Origin: Hemerocallis citrina
Lineage: Eukaryota > Streptophyta > Magnoliopsida > Asparagales > Asphodelaceae
DNA length: 64,000 nt
Assembly: GCA_017893485.1 (NCBI GenBank)
Contig: CM030366.1
Location: 199,635,173 to 199,699,172 of the forward strand
Reading direction: 5' to 3'
The translations under genes and the position numbers were made by a program. This document shows positions 22,301 to 34,245 of this stretch, in pieces (positions within the stretch are counted from its first letter, which is position 1; every line of letters begins with the position of its first letter). Under the pieces are notes generated by a model that saw only the letters and a list, made by a program, of their open reading frames with translations, was not told the origin of the DNA and made no database searches.

Positions 22301-23487
22301 GTTGTTGTCAATGCAAAATTTGGATACAGATAATAGATTAGTAGAGATAGATGGTACGTGGTAAATTTGATTGAAAAGGAAAGTTCGATTATTAAGGCAA
22401 AAGGATGATTTACCAACATGTTTAATAGAAAGTGTATTACCATTGCCAACTTTGATTTGATCAGGACCATCATATGGGGACTGGATGTGAAGATTGTTCA
22501 GATCAGGGGTTAAGTGGTGTGTAGCACCACTATCTGGGCACCAATTTCCATCAAGGAGGGATCCAGGGGCAGCAACATATGCAGCTGGGGGGGTGGATGA
22601 AGAGGCGGCAGTGAAATTGCGATCAAAGCGATACCAACAGTCCATAGCAGTGTGGTTCTTCCTGCTACAGAGCTGGCAAGGTCCTTGGGGATTGCGATTC
22701 GGTTGAGGGCGGCCATGGGCTCTGTTGGAAGGCCGATTCTTCTGACCTTGAGAGCCGAACCTTGAGTTGTTGAAGCGATTGTTGGGACGGGGAGGGCCCT
22801 GATGGGCAATGTTTGCCATGGGCTGAGGGGAGGTTGCATGTTGAGCTTCCCAGTGCATCTCATAGGCTAACAGATTTGAGTAGAAGTCATCCATATGGAG
22901 ATCAGCTGCGGTTGCAGTAAGCACCGTCACAATGGGATCATAGGATGAGTCAAGACCACCTAGCATCATGTGCTGAAGATCAGTGGTTGAGATAGCATTG
23001 CCAGAAGCGGCAAGATTGTCAGCGAGTTGTTTCGCATGGAGGTAATAGCCATTGTCTTGTTTTCCTTACGCATATTTTGGAGTTCACGTTTGAGATACAA
23101 GACCCTGGACTGAGATTGGGAGGAGAAGTGTTTGCGGAGTGATTCCCATACATCTTGAGACGTGCTAAGGCCGACTACTTGAGTCAGCACTGACTCGGAG
23201 AGGGATGATAATAACCATCCTAGGAGAATTTGATCTTGCTTCTTCCAGGCGGTATAGGCTGGATTAATCTCTGTGGATTGTGGGAGAAGACGTGTGGGGC
23301 AAGGGAAGCTCCCATCGACGTATCCTTCGAGGTCGTACCCCTTTAGAAGAGGTCGAAATTGGGTGAGCCATAGAAGGTAGTTGTTGTTGTCGAGCTTAAC
23401 GGAGATTAGGTGGTGAACTTGAATTGGTGGGAGTGTAGATGGTGTTGTGGATACAATGTTGTTTGCAGCGGATTGAGGGGTGGCCAT
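19317..23487 (-). pseudogene. Copia gag-pol polyprotein with two frameshifts and one stop
   Basis: Start at 23487 (MATPQSAANN), about 36 bp inside the primer-binding site. Gag (LDNNNYLLWLTQFRPLL, about 23400) changes frame near 23045 and continues from 22969. Then come the CX2CX4HX4C knuckle (CQLCSRKNHTAMDC, about 22665), protease CPDSGATHHLTP (about 22540), LWHHRLGHP (about 22155), and integrase with DLWG, DAFSRYTW and QTDNGTEF (about 21980-21760). A second frame change falls near 21550. RT follows with QLDVQNAFLHGHL (about 20585) and YVDDIIITG (about 20310). A TGA replaces Arg near 19909, then RNase H has [18 protein letters not shown] and [10 protein letters not shown]. Few lesions fit the near-identical LTRs: it is a recent insertion of an already defective or quickly mutated copy. 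Sequencing errors at the two indels are possible. Confidence 0.9.
21037..21132 (-). repeat. LTR-like GTCGAC palindrome array inside the polyprotein linker
   Basis: Four palindromes start at 21041, 21062, 21098 and 21119, each pair 21 bp apart. The first pair forms GGTACAGTCGACTG, an 11-nt loop, and the inverse CAGTCGACTGTACC, exactly as in the LTR at 19205-19243. On the coding strand they encode QST-rich repeats (LSVQSTDITLQST, SSVQSTGSTIQST) between integrase and RT. Confidence 0.9.
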
Positions 23488-23536
23488 GATTGGAAGAAGT
23501 TAAGCTGGGTTTAGGATCAGATCTGCTCTGATACCA

Positions 23537-23894
23537 AGTGAAGTTTATTGAATGGCTTGCACACCTTAACCGGTGATGCTAATGCTTTATTTATAGAGTT
23601 TTTACAAAACAAACTAGATTTTATTGGTTACAAATCCTATCCTTTAGGGATACAAATAATTGCAGTTGCAGACCCATTCTTCTGGAGATCGGTTGTTGAC
23701 ACGGTTGTATCTTTGCTGATCTTGAGGGATTGTAACGGATCGGGTACAGTCGACTGTAGTGTTCTATCAGTCGACTGTACCGAGAGTTTTGTTGAAAATA
23801 GTTGCAGACTTATTCAGTCGACTGATGATAAGCTTCAGTCGACTTATTTGAAGATCAGTCGACTGATTGAGGCTCAGTCGACTTAGTCTTAACA
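23537..23894 (-). repeat. 5' LTR (promoter LTR) of the young copia
   Basis: 358 bp, one difference from the 3' LTR. It carries the same six palindromes, offset by 4538 bp, the first pair at 23747-23777. These lie upstream of the TATA box in the direction of transcription. Confidence 0.93.
23588..23595 (-). promoter_or_regulatory. TATA box of the 5' LTR
   Basis: TATAAATA on the minus strand within CTCTATAAATAAAGC, about 50 bp from the inner end of the LTR. The U3/R boundary would fall just to its left. The identical sequence in the other LTR is at 19050-19057. Confidence 0.6.
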
Positions 23895-23899
23895 ACCAC

Positions 23900-25984
23900 A
23901 CATAACTTTCTGACAGCACTTGGGAGGTGGGGATTAAAGAAAGAAGAATCCATGGATGATGCAGTCGAGGAGCACTTTCAATAGATGCAGAGCTTTGGCT
24001 GTCATGTCCTCTGTCTCCGGCTTTTTTTCCTACAATAGTGGGGGTCGGGGTTTGTTAGTGCATGGCAATTCCCTCTCCTCCATTCAGCTACTTTGCACGA
24101 AATGCTCTCATTGAAAGCATTTTTGAAAAGGAGGGTTGATCCCTGTCTTTCGGTTTTTAGTGGTGGGAGGGTTGATCCCTGTTCACAATATTAGATTCTT
24201 CACCAAATGGTGATCTCCCCTTTTGCCCCCACCTCAGCTTAAACTCTTGACACCAATGATACATCTGTTTTTGGATATGAAAGCTTTGATACGTCATTTC
24301 ATACTGGCTGATCAAGATCGTGTGATCCATTTGTGTGGACCAGTTAATTGAGTCGGTAGTTCAGTTGTTTTTTGAAATAAAAGTGACTATAGTTACCTGT
24401 TTCATTAATGGAGAGTTAACGAAACATACAGTACGAAATATTACAAACCCTACTAAATAAACCACACAAACTCCAAACCACATCCAACTGAAAAGAAATA
24501 CGAAGCCATCTGCCTGAATCTACCAACAGTCTGGCTGTCAAAATATCCACCAATCTACCAATCTAAGCTTCTGAAGTCAGCTAGCCGATGCTACTCGTGT
24601 CCGTCAGTGCGGGGTTTCTTCTGATTGGTAGTTCAGTTGTTGAGATTAGGTTGTGGCACCATGAACTTTTCTGATTGAGACTGTTCGCTGTTCTTTGTGC
24701 TATCTTCCCTTTTGAAACTTATGTGACATTTTTAACTGAAAGGGGTTTTAGTCTTTCACAGTAACAATGATTTATTTAAAATTCAGAAACTGAAAGGGGT
24801 TTTAGTCTTTCACAGTAACAATGATGAAAGGGGTTTAGTCTTTCACAGTAACAATGATTTATTTAAAATTCAGAAACTACTGGCTTAGGCATTATTTTGT
24901 TCTCTCCAAATTCAGCATCAGAGTATTCAGAAACACACAAGACTCGGTTAGACTCGGCTTGATTTCATTTCTTATTACTTTATTTTCTTTATATTTTCGT
25001 ACGGTTCTCAACATCTTCTTCTCATTCTCTGTTTTTGTATCTCTCTCGATTAAAGTAGTTTGATTGTAAACTTTTCTAACAGTTACTACTTACTAGCCTT
25101 CATCTGGATTGTCGCGATCGAAAAAGTATTCAGCAAGGTGAGACTACAACTTGGTTTGACTTCAATTCTTGCATCCAAACTCTTTTAGCAATTTACATAG
25201 TAAAATTGCTTGGAAATATGCCTTAAACTTCAGGGCAGTTATGATAACGATATGACAGCATTAGTCTTTATCAAAGTCCAACCATGTTTTTATCTGATCC
25301 AAACAAGTGTAGCCACCTTCAGCAATGGTGGGGAATTCCTCTTCTTTGAATGTGGGAAACATCTAACAATCAAGAGCTTGTCAATGTATAGTCACAAATC
25401 AATGTGCTGAGATTTGAGAAATAGCTAGCTTCAAATTTTTCTTCTCGACTATTGACTTGCACATGTGTTTCAGGTCTTCGGCACGCTGTCAATTTAAACT
25501 CCACAGCTGCTGGTGAGTTGTGGGGTAAATAGGCTTGAAAGAACAGCAGAAAGAAGTTTAGCCAGTCACTTTCTGAGATTAGATGGCCTTGGTGCATATT
25601 GATATTGATGATGGTTCTATGTATTGGTATGAGATTTATATTTAAGATTACAAGAGAATAAAGATGATATGAAGTTGACTTTCTATATTAAGTGTGATTT
25701 TATATAATTCAAAGTGTGGAAGGTTTTTTTTTTATCGTAAAAGGTTGTCAATTGCCCCGTGTTTCATTAAAAAATTTAACAAAACAAACAACCAAAAATA
25801 AGACTTATGAAGTTCAGATCCCAACAGGCTGGGTTCTGCAATTCATACACCCCAAACAACAAACAAAAATACAACGAAATCTAATCCTACTGATCGGGTG
25901 ACCTCGTCCAAATTAATTTCTCGTACCAATTTGAGCTCATTCTTTCTCTCAGTCCCTTACTTGTACACCGTTTATCCGCTCCGT
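23900..25984. other. Non-coding stretch
   Basis: No supported gene or element. It is the right flank of the young copia. Only short ORFs are present. A small tandem repeat lies at 24734-24878. Confidence 0.5.
24734..24878. repeat. Short imperfect tandem repeat
   Basis: TGAAAGGGGTTTTAGTC, CACAGTAACAATGAT and TTTATTTAAAATTCAG recur. Units start at 24734 and 24788 (54-bp step), and a shortened unit starts at about 24824. Confidence 0.85.
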
Positions 25985-26360
25985 CGCTCACACGGACACC
26001 TCCGTCGCCCCCATCTCATACGTCAACTTCAAGCACCATATGAGAGACTGCAGACACTTCACCAATCTGACAACTCCCTGTACAGATTGAGTCCTGCTTC
26101 TCATCCCCTCGCTTGACCCTCGTTACTTCTCACTGGCACCTCGCAACGAAGGATGTTCTCTCCCCTGACTGCTCGCACGGACACCTCTGTTGCTACCATT
26201 AATGACTCACGCGTCAACTTTAAGCACCATATTAGTGACCGCATGCACTCCACCAATCTGACAACTCCCTGTACAGATTGAGTCCTGCTTCTCATCCCCT
26301 CGCTTGGCCCTTGTTGACTCTCACTAGCCCCTCGCAACGTAGGTTGTCCAGTCCCTTGAC
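25985..26360. repeat. ~185-190-bp imperfect tandem duplication
   Basis: CGGACACCTC recurs at 25993 and 26178, ACAACTCCCTGTACAGATTG about 190 bp apart, and CGCAACG at 26142 and 26333. Both units contain CACCAATCTGACAACTCCC. A third unit starts (CCTTGACTGC, about 26353) but does not continue. No function recognised. Confidence 0.8.
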
Positions 26361-27028
26361 TGCTGAACAAATGCCATCACCCCCTCCAAGTCCCCTGACA
26401 TGAGAGAGACCGTAGGCATCCCTCACTTTAACCTGAATAGGACAAAGTAGAGCACAAATAATAAAATTGTCGGACTACCGTCGCCCCACCAACTAGGGTA
26501 CATTTTCTTGCTAATTGTAAGTTGGTTGTAATTTGAATATTTAGGGAAAAAATTTGGTTATTAGGGACTCCTCCGTTACTCCTCTCTCTCACACACACAA
26601 CCCAATCTCCTCTCTTCCCTTCCCCACATCTCCCAACGCAGACCCAAGCTCAAACACCACTTCCCCCATTCCAATTGCCTCACCTAACACTCTCCCACAC
26701 CAAACCAAATAGACCATACCTGCCAATCGAAGCCGCAGATTGAAACTGCTCGTTCGAGGAACCGTAAACACCAATGACAGTACAATGAACACCCATCCAG
26801 AAAGAATCACCCTCACAATTGCTTACCATCGATTCCTATCCATAACTAGCCACAGCCATCTCTTTGTTGACGATGAGGGACACACCCGACAAGATCGCGA
26901 CTCCACCATAGTCTGACGATGGCCCCTACGACCGACTCCATGACCCAAGTCGTCGCCGTCCGACGTTCGGTACCCCATGTCATCGATCTCGTCTTCCTCA
27001 ACGAAACCCCCTTCGACTTGTGCCTGAA

Positions 27029-27356
27029 GTCTGCTACTTCTACGGCCCCGAGGTTGGCAACTACAACTACGGGCAGGTCCACCCCATGAAGCCCCACCGC
27101 ATCCACATGACCCATTCCCTCCTTGACCACAACAAATTCCTCCCCCTCATGCACGTGTTCTGACCCAACCCCGCACGTGACCGCGACCTCTGTCGATTCC
27201 ACTCCCAACACCCAGAACGACCACATGTGCTCCCTCAAGCGCTTCAACGTCTGCGAGGACTGCCCCGTCTTCGACGGCCTTTTCAGCTTCTGTCAGATGT
27301 ACGCCGGAGTGTCGGTGGGGGCGGCGGTGAATCTGAACAGGGGGATGTCGATGTGA
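27029..27356 (+). pseudogene. Class I (RPD3/HDA1-type) histone deacetylase fragment
   Basis: Histone deacetylases remove acetyl groups from histone lysines, and the plant class I members are nuclear. The plus strand encodes [16 protein letters not shown] from 27029, [15 protein letters not shown] after it, then PARDRDLCRFH (about 27173-27205). After a frame change and loss of about 11 codons it gives LKRFNVCEDCPVFDGL (about 27236-27283) and FSFCQMYAG. These match the N-terminal third of class I HDACs in order. A stop sits within it (HVF then TGA, about 27160), and it ends at 27356 before the catalytic His-His and metal-binding region, so it is non-functional. It is GC-rich against AT-rich surroundings. 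No introns are visible over this part, so it may be retro-copied or captured exon sequence. Confidence 0.82.
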
Positions 27357-27487
27357 TCCCGTCCCACCAGCATCGGACTCCAGGGATAGGGAGGATGCGA
27401 AGAGGAGCGGATGGTGCTGGCATCGGGATCTGGCGGGGGCGGGGAAAGTAGCGGAGAAGAGAGAAGAGGGGAGCAATGGCGGACGGG

Positions 27488-27610
27488 ACTGGGGGGGGGG
27501 GGGACGAACCCTAGCCACCGCCCCCCAAGAGTAGATCTAGGTTTTTTGTTTTGAGTTTGTTTCTTTCGGGGAGAGCCTCTCTCTCTAGAATTTCTAGAGA
27601 GAGAAACTCC
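27488..27610 (-). repeat. Block homologous (inverted) to 35110-35235
   Basis: Reading the minus strand, TCTAGAAATTCTAGAGAGAG, GCTCTCC, GAAACAAA, CCTAGATCTA and GGGTTCGTCCCC follow in the same order as TCTAGAAATTCTTGAGAGAG, GCTCTCC, GAAACTTAGATCTA and AGTTCGTCGCCCC at 35130-35235. It looks like the leader of a repeat family, perhaps a LINE 5' end. A G run sits at 27490-27502. Confidence 0.55.
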
Positions 27611-28429
27611 TTTTTAAACTAAATCTTCTCAAAGTGTGGAAGTTACTATTGTGTATTACGGGGTTGTCTTGAAAAAATAGCCCCTCCCTCCAAAGGCTAA
27701 TGTCTTTGGGAGTTTGTTTGTATGTTTTTGTTTTTGTTTTTTTTCTGCGTCAAATTGTTCGTTCTAAGTTTCTAAGAATATATATTAAACTACAGAAATG
27801 TTTTTAATGTTATTTAAAACTATACTATCAATTATAGTAAATAATTTTTTACAGAGGAGTTTGGTATGTGAAAATGTGCAAAAGAATCCTGGATTCTTCC
27901 CTAAATTATCTTGCTTGTTAATTGACAAATATATTTTGGGATGAAATGATGGTTTCATATGTGAATCAAAATCTTTTGTTGGAAATGATTTTCATTCCCC
28001 CTTAGTACCAAGGTATTTGAGAATTCTGATAAAATTTCTGTAATTAACAATGAAATAACCTAAATAAATAATATAAAAAATTAATAATAAATAATTTTCA
28101 GAATTACAATGTATTATACCAAATACAGTATTGCAGTAATCCTAAGAATCTTTATTGCTAACATCACATTTCCAGAAATCCTCTTATCCCCATGAATCCA
28201 ACGCCTTATCAGAAGGGCCAAAAATATAGAGTGACATATATATACTCTATGAGTGCTATAAATTTATGCAGTTACCTACAAATTAAGTTAACAAAAGTTC
28301 CAAAGGTCCAATTTCGGCTCATTCTGTTAACATTCTGTCCAATTGTAATAAAGAGGTTCGTTGTCTCAAATGCATGAAGTGCGATAGCCAAAATAAAGAC
28401 ATGAAGACCATCAGAGAACCATTACTTGA
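27611..28429. other. AT-rich non-coding stretch
   Basis: No gene or element boundary recognised between the GC-rich block and the start of LINE ORF1 homology. Confidence 0.5.
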
Positions 28430-29945
28430 TGCTCTTAATCAACATTGGCCAATATGGGTCATCAAAATTTGGTTGCTAAGAAAAGGTGCCACATGCAATT
28501 TCTAGTGTCCTTCCTTCCCCTCTCCAGAGAAGATGCGAGATGTTGCCGAGATGGGTATAGTGAACTTCGGCCATTTCACCTCAAAGTTCATCAAATGGAC
28601 ACCAAGTTTTGGAGCCGAACGACCACAGGGAGAGAAATATTGGGTATGTATTCATAATGTTCCTCTTCAGTTTTGGAAGAGGGAAGCTTTACAAGAAATA
28701 ATCTTAGATTTTGGGACAATAGAAGAGATCGAAGATAAAACAATGCGTCGATCAGAGATTGTGTCAGGGAGAATATAAATTTGAAGTCCAAATATCACTC
28801 TAATACCCAGATTTGTCAAAGTTTTGTCCGTTGAAGAATCCTACCTCATTCGGTTTGTGCTCGAAACAAAGGTGGAGCATGTGGAGGCGCAAGCAGCAAC
28901 ACTACTACACTCTCCCTTACAAAGCGACGACCATACATATAAGTAGGTTGTCTTCCCGTAATGGGATCTAACAATTGATGGTGCATACGAGATTGAACGA
29001 GCGCACCATGAGCTGGTCTGAGAGCTTAGGGAACTGGAGGAGCATCGATGACGACCATCAATGTCCAGCGCACCCCAAGAAACACGCAGAGACAAACTGC
29101 AAAAGATATACGGTCAAGATCTGAGCCTGATCAAGTCTCCCAATGGTCAAGATCGGTCGAAAAAGATGGGTCAAAAGATGAACCACCTTGAACAACTACA
29201 AACAGAGCCAATAAATCCAGAACCGACAAACCCAGACCCAAATTTGGAAAAAAGATAAAAAAAATTAGGAAGGAGAAAAATAAAAACCAACGCAGAGTAG
29301 GTGAAGACCTGGATCTGCATAGGGAAAATAGTAGAGAGACAGAGCAAGGCAAACCTTAAAATGGAAACAACCCAGAGATGCTCAAGAACTGAGAGCTTGC
29401 TTAGACAGAAGAGAAAAAACAAGTTAAAAATTATAGAGAAATCAAAAGTCAAGAAACCTTCTATTGCCTTGACTCCTCCACATTTGGTGGTACAAAAGCA
29501 AAAACAATCCTCTATTTCTCCAACACAGCTCGGCCCAAGCCCACCCAAACCCAATACTCCTCACTTAATGCACCCAATACAGGTGTGCGAGACACATGTG
29601 GATGTATGTTATGTGGGTGGGCTTGAAATAGGATCGGGGCCCATTAAGGGGTCCACATGCTATTGTGATAAAGGTAGATTTGTTCTTGAGTCTATTAGGC
29701 CTGTTGAGGGGTCCAATAAAGAAAACAGTGAAAGCTTGAACCACACTTACTGCGATACGGAGTCAGACGATGATGAAGATGCCAAATTATATCTAGAAGA
29801 TGACTATCCGTAATCAGAGGAAAATTCAGATTACTCGGATGAGATGGTGGGGGATACACAAAAGCTTCTTGGTAGGCATGGTATGATGGGAGTGTCCCCT
29901 AAACCGAATATGGTCCACCTATCCAACTTCTCAGATGACAGCCTC
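28430..29945 (+). pseudogene. LINE ORF1 (DUF4283-type nucleic-acid-binding), broken
   Basis: ORF1 proteins bind the element RNA. PQGEKYWVCIHNVPLQFWKR (about 28623-28682) is the characteristic DUF4283-style step, followed by EIILDFGTIEEIEDKT. A hydrophilic middle part comes next, then the open frame 29301-29813 rich in Lys, Ser and Pro with an acidic end (DTESDDDEDAKLYLEDDYP). There are stops near 28777, 28950, 29050, 29256 and 29811. No CCHC zinc knuckle is evident. Confidence 0.7.
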
Positions 29946-30267
29946 TGATTCATTATACAAGAAAGATGGATTTAAAGTTCAGAAGGTATCTAAGATGGCT
30001 CATGAGGAGTCACTGGGTGATTACGTACCTCGAGATTATAGTCACTGCTAAGACAGCTAAGACTGACGGTGGATGTATGCACAGTTTTTTAACATCTATT
30101 TTTAATTTTATGAATCATATCGAGGTAAGTAATCTAGACGAAATCTGTGGTCTAGCGGTGGGCGATAAAGACTGTAATGACATTCTTCTTAATAAGATTA
30201 GAGGTTGGGAATTGGATAGAGTTAATCTAATCCAGGACCCAACTCGATATACGTAAACAGGTTAATA

Positions 30268-33200
30268 ATGAGTATACATTTTTGGAATGTTAGAGGCCTA
30301 AAGGGGACAGGGCAAATGGAAAACGGTTAGGGATGTTATCAACACATCCAAGATTGACGTCATTGGTATTCAAGAGACTAAACTCTCTCATAATGCCAGA
30401 CTTAGAAGACTTGGGGGAGCATGATTAAAGAGTGGACTATATTGGCCATAAATAATATTCTAATCGAAATAAAATAGAAAATAAAATTCGAATCTAATAA
30501 TATAGAATAATAAAACTAAAATAATTAGAATTAGTTATATAAAATATAAAATTAGTTAGAATTAGTTATATAAAATATAATCTGCCCGTTCGATGGAGCA
30601 TCAAGGGGCATTATCATCGACTTTAACTTTGAAGTGTTGCTTAGATGAATTCATTGGACAATTCTCATTATCAATCTTGCTCCAACACATGATTGATAAT
30701 GGACTCAGACAATCACAATGGTCTGCGGCCCTAACAAGGATTCTTCTAGAGCGGTGTTTTGGACAACTACACGTGATCTGTGCACAATGGCAAAACACCT
30801 AGGTAGTGGAGGGAGATTTTAACATCACTAGATTCACATTTGAACATAGAGGAAGAGGCTCTAGCGACACCGACATGGAAGTCTTTAACTAAGTCATCAC
30901 ACAACTCGAACTGGTTGATATCCCAATCATAGACAGACTATTCACCTAGTCGAACATACAATCGTCACCTAAAATGACAAACTTAGATAGGATTCTTGTT
31001 TCACTTGACTGAGAGACCAAATTTATGCTTACATGGGCCCAATCTCTACCAAAACGTACTTATGATCATGTCTCTATTGTCCTCTTTACCACTGAAATGC
31101 AACCCAGGAAAATGTCCTGATTTAGGTTCGAAAAGGCGTGGTTGGAAATCAAGGGGTTCCATCACATGGTTAATGAAAACTGGGCTCACCCGACACGAGC
31201 AACAGAAGCAGGTGCTATCTAGTGTGAACAAGTGAGAAGACTACATTCCAAACTCAGAAAATGGAACTAGACTAGATTTGCGATGATATGGGGAACTACA
31301 GAGACCATGTTGGAGGGCATCGAGGAGATGGAAAAGATGGAAGAAACTAGAGACCTCACGCATGAGGAGCGGAACATGCTGATACAACTAAGAGATGACA
31401 TTGCACAACTATACAAACTAGAAGAAATCAAATGGCAACAACAATCAAGAATCTCGTGACTCAAAGAGGGAGACGCGGACACAATTTTCTTCCATCGGGT
31501 TGCCAGTGCCTGTCGCAGATCCAACCTCATCCTTTTTGTTCACACTAACATAGGAATTCTGCAAGATGATGGTGAAATTAAAAAGACCTTCCATACTCAC
31601 TTCCAAAACCTATTTGGACAGAAGGCGTACTTCAGAGTCCCGCTTAGAGCAAGTTCTGGCAGACTAATTTAGAGTACCTGATACAAGCTTTGCATTCCAT
31701 CAAAGCTCCGTTCACTGAGGAGGAAATAAAGGAGGTGATCTCGCAATTGGGAAGGGAGAAATCACCAGGTCCGGATGGTTTCCCAATCCTCTTCTACCAT
31801 ACATTCTGGGAGGAAAACAAAGATGATCTTATGAAATGTTAGCTGAATTCTATGACCATAGACTTAGGTTGGGTAGACTCAACTACGTAGAGGTAGTTCT
31901 GATAACTAAAAAGGAAGACTCACGATAGGTAGGGGACTTCCATTCTATCAGCCTTCTTAATTGCTCAGTCAAAATCGTTACTAAGACCCGCGCTAACAGA
32001 CTGAGAAGGGTGTTGGACAGATTGATCAATCGAGAATAGACATGATTCATCAATGTCCAATGTATTCTGGACTGCGTTCCTACGACCAAGGAAACTATCC
32101 ATCAATTCCACATATCGAATGCAAGGAGCTATCTGCTTAAGCTTGACTTTGAGAATGCCTATGACTCAGTTGAGTGTGACTGTCTATTGGAAGTACTTGA
32201 AGACAAAGGTTTCAGTGACAGATGGATCCGCAACTGCCTAACCACTAGCTGGACGAAAATGATGGTGAATGGAGAAACATGACAACCATTTTCATGTAAA
32301 CAAGGCCTACAACATGGAGACCACAATAGTGACTGGTCCATTCTAGTGACAGCATTCCTACACATCCTGAAAATTATGAGGACAATTGCAAACAGGCTGG
32401 TTGAATTTCCTCAGTGGCTAGTGGACATAACCACCCAGGTTGCACAGTCCTTCAATATGTGGATGGTACTTTGGTTTTCAGAAACAGAGATCCTAGGGAG
32501 ACCACCACATTCAAAGGACTATTATACAGTTTTGAAATGTGGTCCGGGCTTACTGTTAATTTCCACAAAAGTGCCTTAGTTCCCATTGCTTTGTCAGAAG
32601 CGACAGCAGAACATGCAACCATTCTCAATTGCAAGATCGAGACTTTCCCCATTAAATACCTGGGGCTCCCACTTTAAGTGGGCAAACTTAAAAAGTCAAA
32701 CTGGTTCTCGATCATTAACCGGATTGAAAATAGGCTAGCGGGATAGAAAGGTAAGTCACTATCCCTCGGAGGGAAAGTGACAGTCCCCTCTAACCTACCA
32801 ACATATTATCAGCCCTCTTCGAAATGCCATGATGGATTATCCAAATAATTGACCGTATCCAAAAATGGTTCTTGTGGAAGGGAGCATACACTAATAGGGG
32901 TGGCTATCACCTCATTAGATGTGAGAAAGAATGCTTGAAGAAAATACATTGATGATTGGCATCATGTACCTTGTGCTCCAGGGAAGATGGTAGGACTTCA
33001 TTCAATTATACCTACAAGGTAATGGGACACGTAGTCTAGGCTTCAGGGTGGGTCCACGAGTCTCCTGGTTTTGGAAAGGGATTGCTAAAGCCTACGATCT
33101 GTTTAATAGCTATGTAATGTCATATACTGGTAACAGCAGGTTAACCAAATTCTGGTGGGAGAAATGGTGCTGTGCTCACACACTTAGAGAACTTTTCCCA

Positions 33201-33890
33201 GACCAATATGCACAGACTACACAACCACACAACACGGTTGCCAGAACCTAGAAAGAGGCTCATGGAAACCATCGTTTAAACAAACTTTTTGACCAGGAAT
33301 CCCAATGTGGGTTGGGACAGTTATAGGCACTTATCGCTCAATCATGCGTGAAATGCTCACATGGACCAGATAGGAAAGCATGAGGCTATAGAAGAATGGA
33401 ACCTTCACGATATGTTCGCTCTACAACCACATACACTTCATAGAGTGTAGACCGAAATAAATGGTCGGCGATTATTTGGAAAGCAAAAGCCCCGCTTGAA
33501 GTGAAAGTCTTCCTATGGCTAGTCCTAAATAATGCGATTTGACAAGAGAGAACCTTGTCAAAAGACAACCTAATATTGATACATCTTGTGGGTTCTGCAA
33601 TGCATATTCCGAAACCATAGAACATCTGTTTTAGAATGTTATAGGAGCAAAGTAGTCTTAGAAGAAGTCTCGATGGCTCTTAGGACAACCGATTACCCCA
33701 TTAACTATGAGGATTTGTGGATCGACATGAAATTCACCACTGAGAGACGTGAAATGAGAGAAGCCTGGTATATTGCCATCGTTGTAAAGACCTCGGTTCT
33801 TTGGCTAATTAGAAATAAATGTTATTTTCGTGGGACTAGTAATAATATTTCTAGTAATTTAACTCACATTATATATTTTATTTTCTTCTG
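30268..33890 (+). pseudogene. LINE ORF2 (endonuclease-reverse transcriptase), heavily broken
   Basis: ORF2 nicks target DNA and reverse-transcribes the element. MSIHFWNVRGLKG at 30268 starts the apurinic-type endonuclease; QETKLS follows in another frame. EGDFNITR lies at about 30809, FFHRVAS at about 31488, KSPGPDGFP at about 31758 (RT), and QYVDGTLVF at about 32452 (the YADD site, with Gly for the second Asp). IKYLGLPL lies at about 32650 and the C-terminal zf-RVT-like WKAKAPLEVKVFLWL at about 33478. There are dozens of stops. An AT-rich block at about 30430-30585 with repeated TTAGTTATATAAAATATAA looks like a small foreign insertion. Confidence 0.82.
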
Positions 33891-34245
33891 AGATACAACT
33901 GTTGCGATATGATCAAGAGGGAGGATTGCCAGAGCCTTCCAGGTCGAGAAGTACGACGATGATGATATCGATCGGTCCGACTCTTGACTGAGTGATGCGA
34001 CTATTGCTGGATCCCCACACCCACGGTTTGTTAGAGAAATCTCCGAGAGTTGTTATACTTGTGATGATATTCTCATGTATATTTCGGTGTCTCACCCTCT
34101 CATATTTGTGGGAGGAACTATATTTTAATTTATGTAATGTACAACTTTATATTTTGTCCAGTACTCTTAATATATTTTATTAACTAATTATTAATGAAAT
34201 AGGGTTGGCATACTTTATATTTTCCTTCAAAAAAGAAAACATTCG

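Larger units (their letters stand above)
18999..23894 (-). mobile_element. Complete young Ty1/copia retrotransposon, 4896 bp, TSD ACCAC
   Basis: LTRs 18999-19356 and 23537-23894 (358 bp each) differ at one position that I can see (GCAATTGCAG versus GCAGTTGCAG). The flanks are ACCAC at 18994-18998 and 23895-23899. On the minus strand the 5' LTR is followed with no gap by TGGTATCAGAGCAG (tRNA-iMet primer-binding site). GCAGGGGAG precedes the 3' LTR as polypurine tract. The TSD and primer-binding site both place the LTR end at ...CTTCACT, so the LTR is TGTT...CACT rather than TG...CA. The order gag, protease, integrase, RT, RNase H makes it copia. The style resembles Ale/Retrofit-type elements, but the lineage is tentative. 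Confidence 0.93.
28430..34240 (+). mobile_element. Degenerate L1-type LINE retrotransposon
   Basis: ORF1-like (28430-29945) and ORF2-like (30268-33890) remnants in order on the plus strand, then a 3' tail ending in an A-rich stretch (CCTTCAAAAAAGAAAA, about 34229-34244). The 3' tail (about 34150-34236) matches 50765-50848 elsewhere in the window. Many stops and frameshifts show that it is old. The 5' end and TSD were not located. Confidence 0.8.

Noticed and set aside
27147..27518. Minus-strand 123-aa ORF over the HDAC region
   Set aside because: The plus strand encodes recognisable HDAC motifs; the minus frame is its antisense continued into a GC-rich leader.
30430..30600. AT-rich block in LINE ORF2 as a defined MITE
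   Set aside because: Contains short internal repeats but no clear terminal inverted repeats or TSD, so noted only as a possible insertion.
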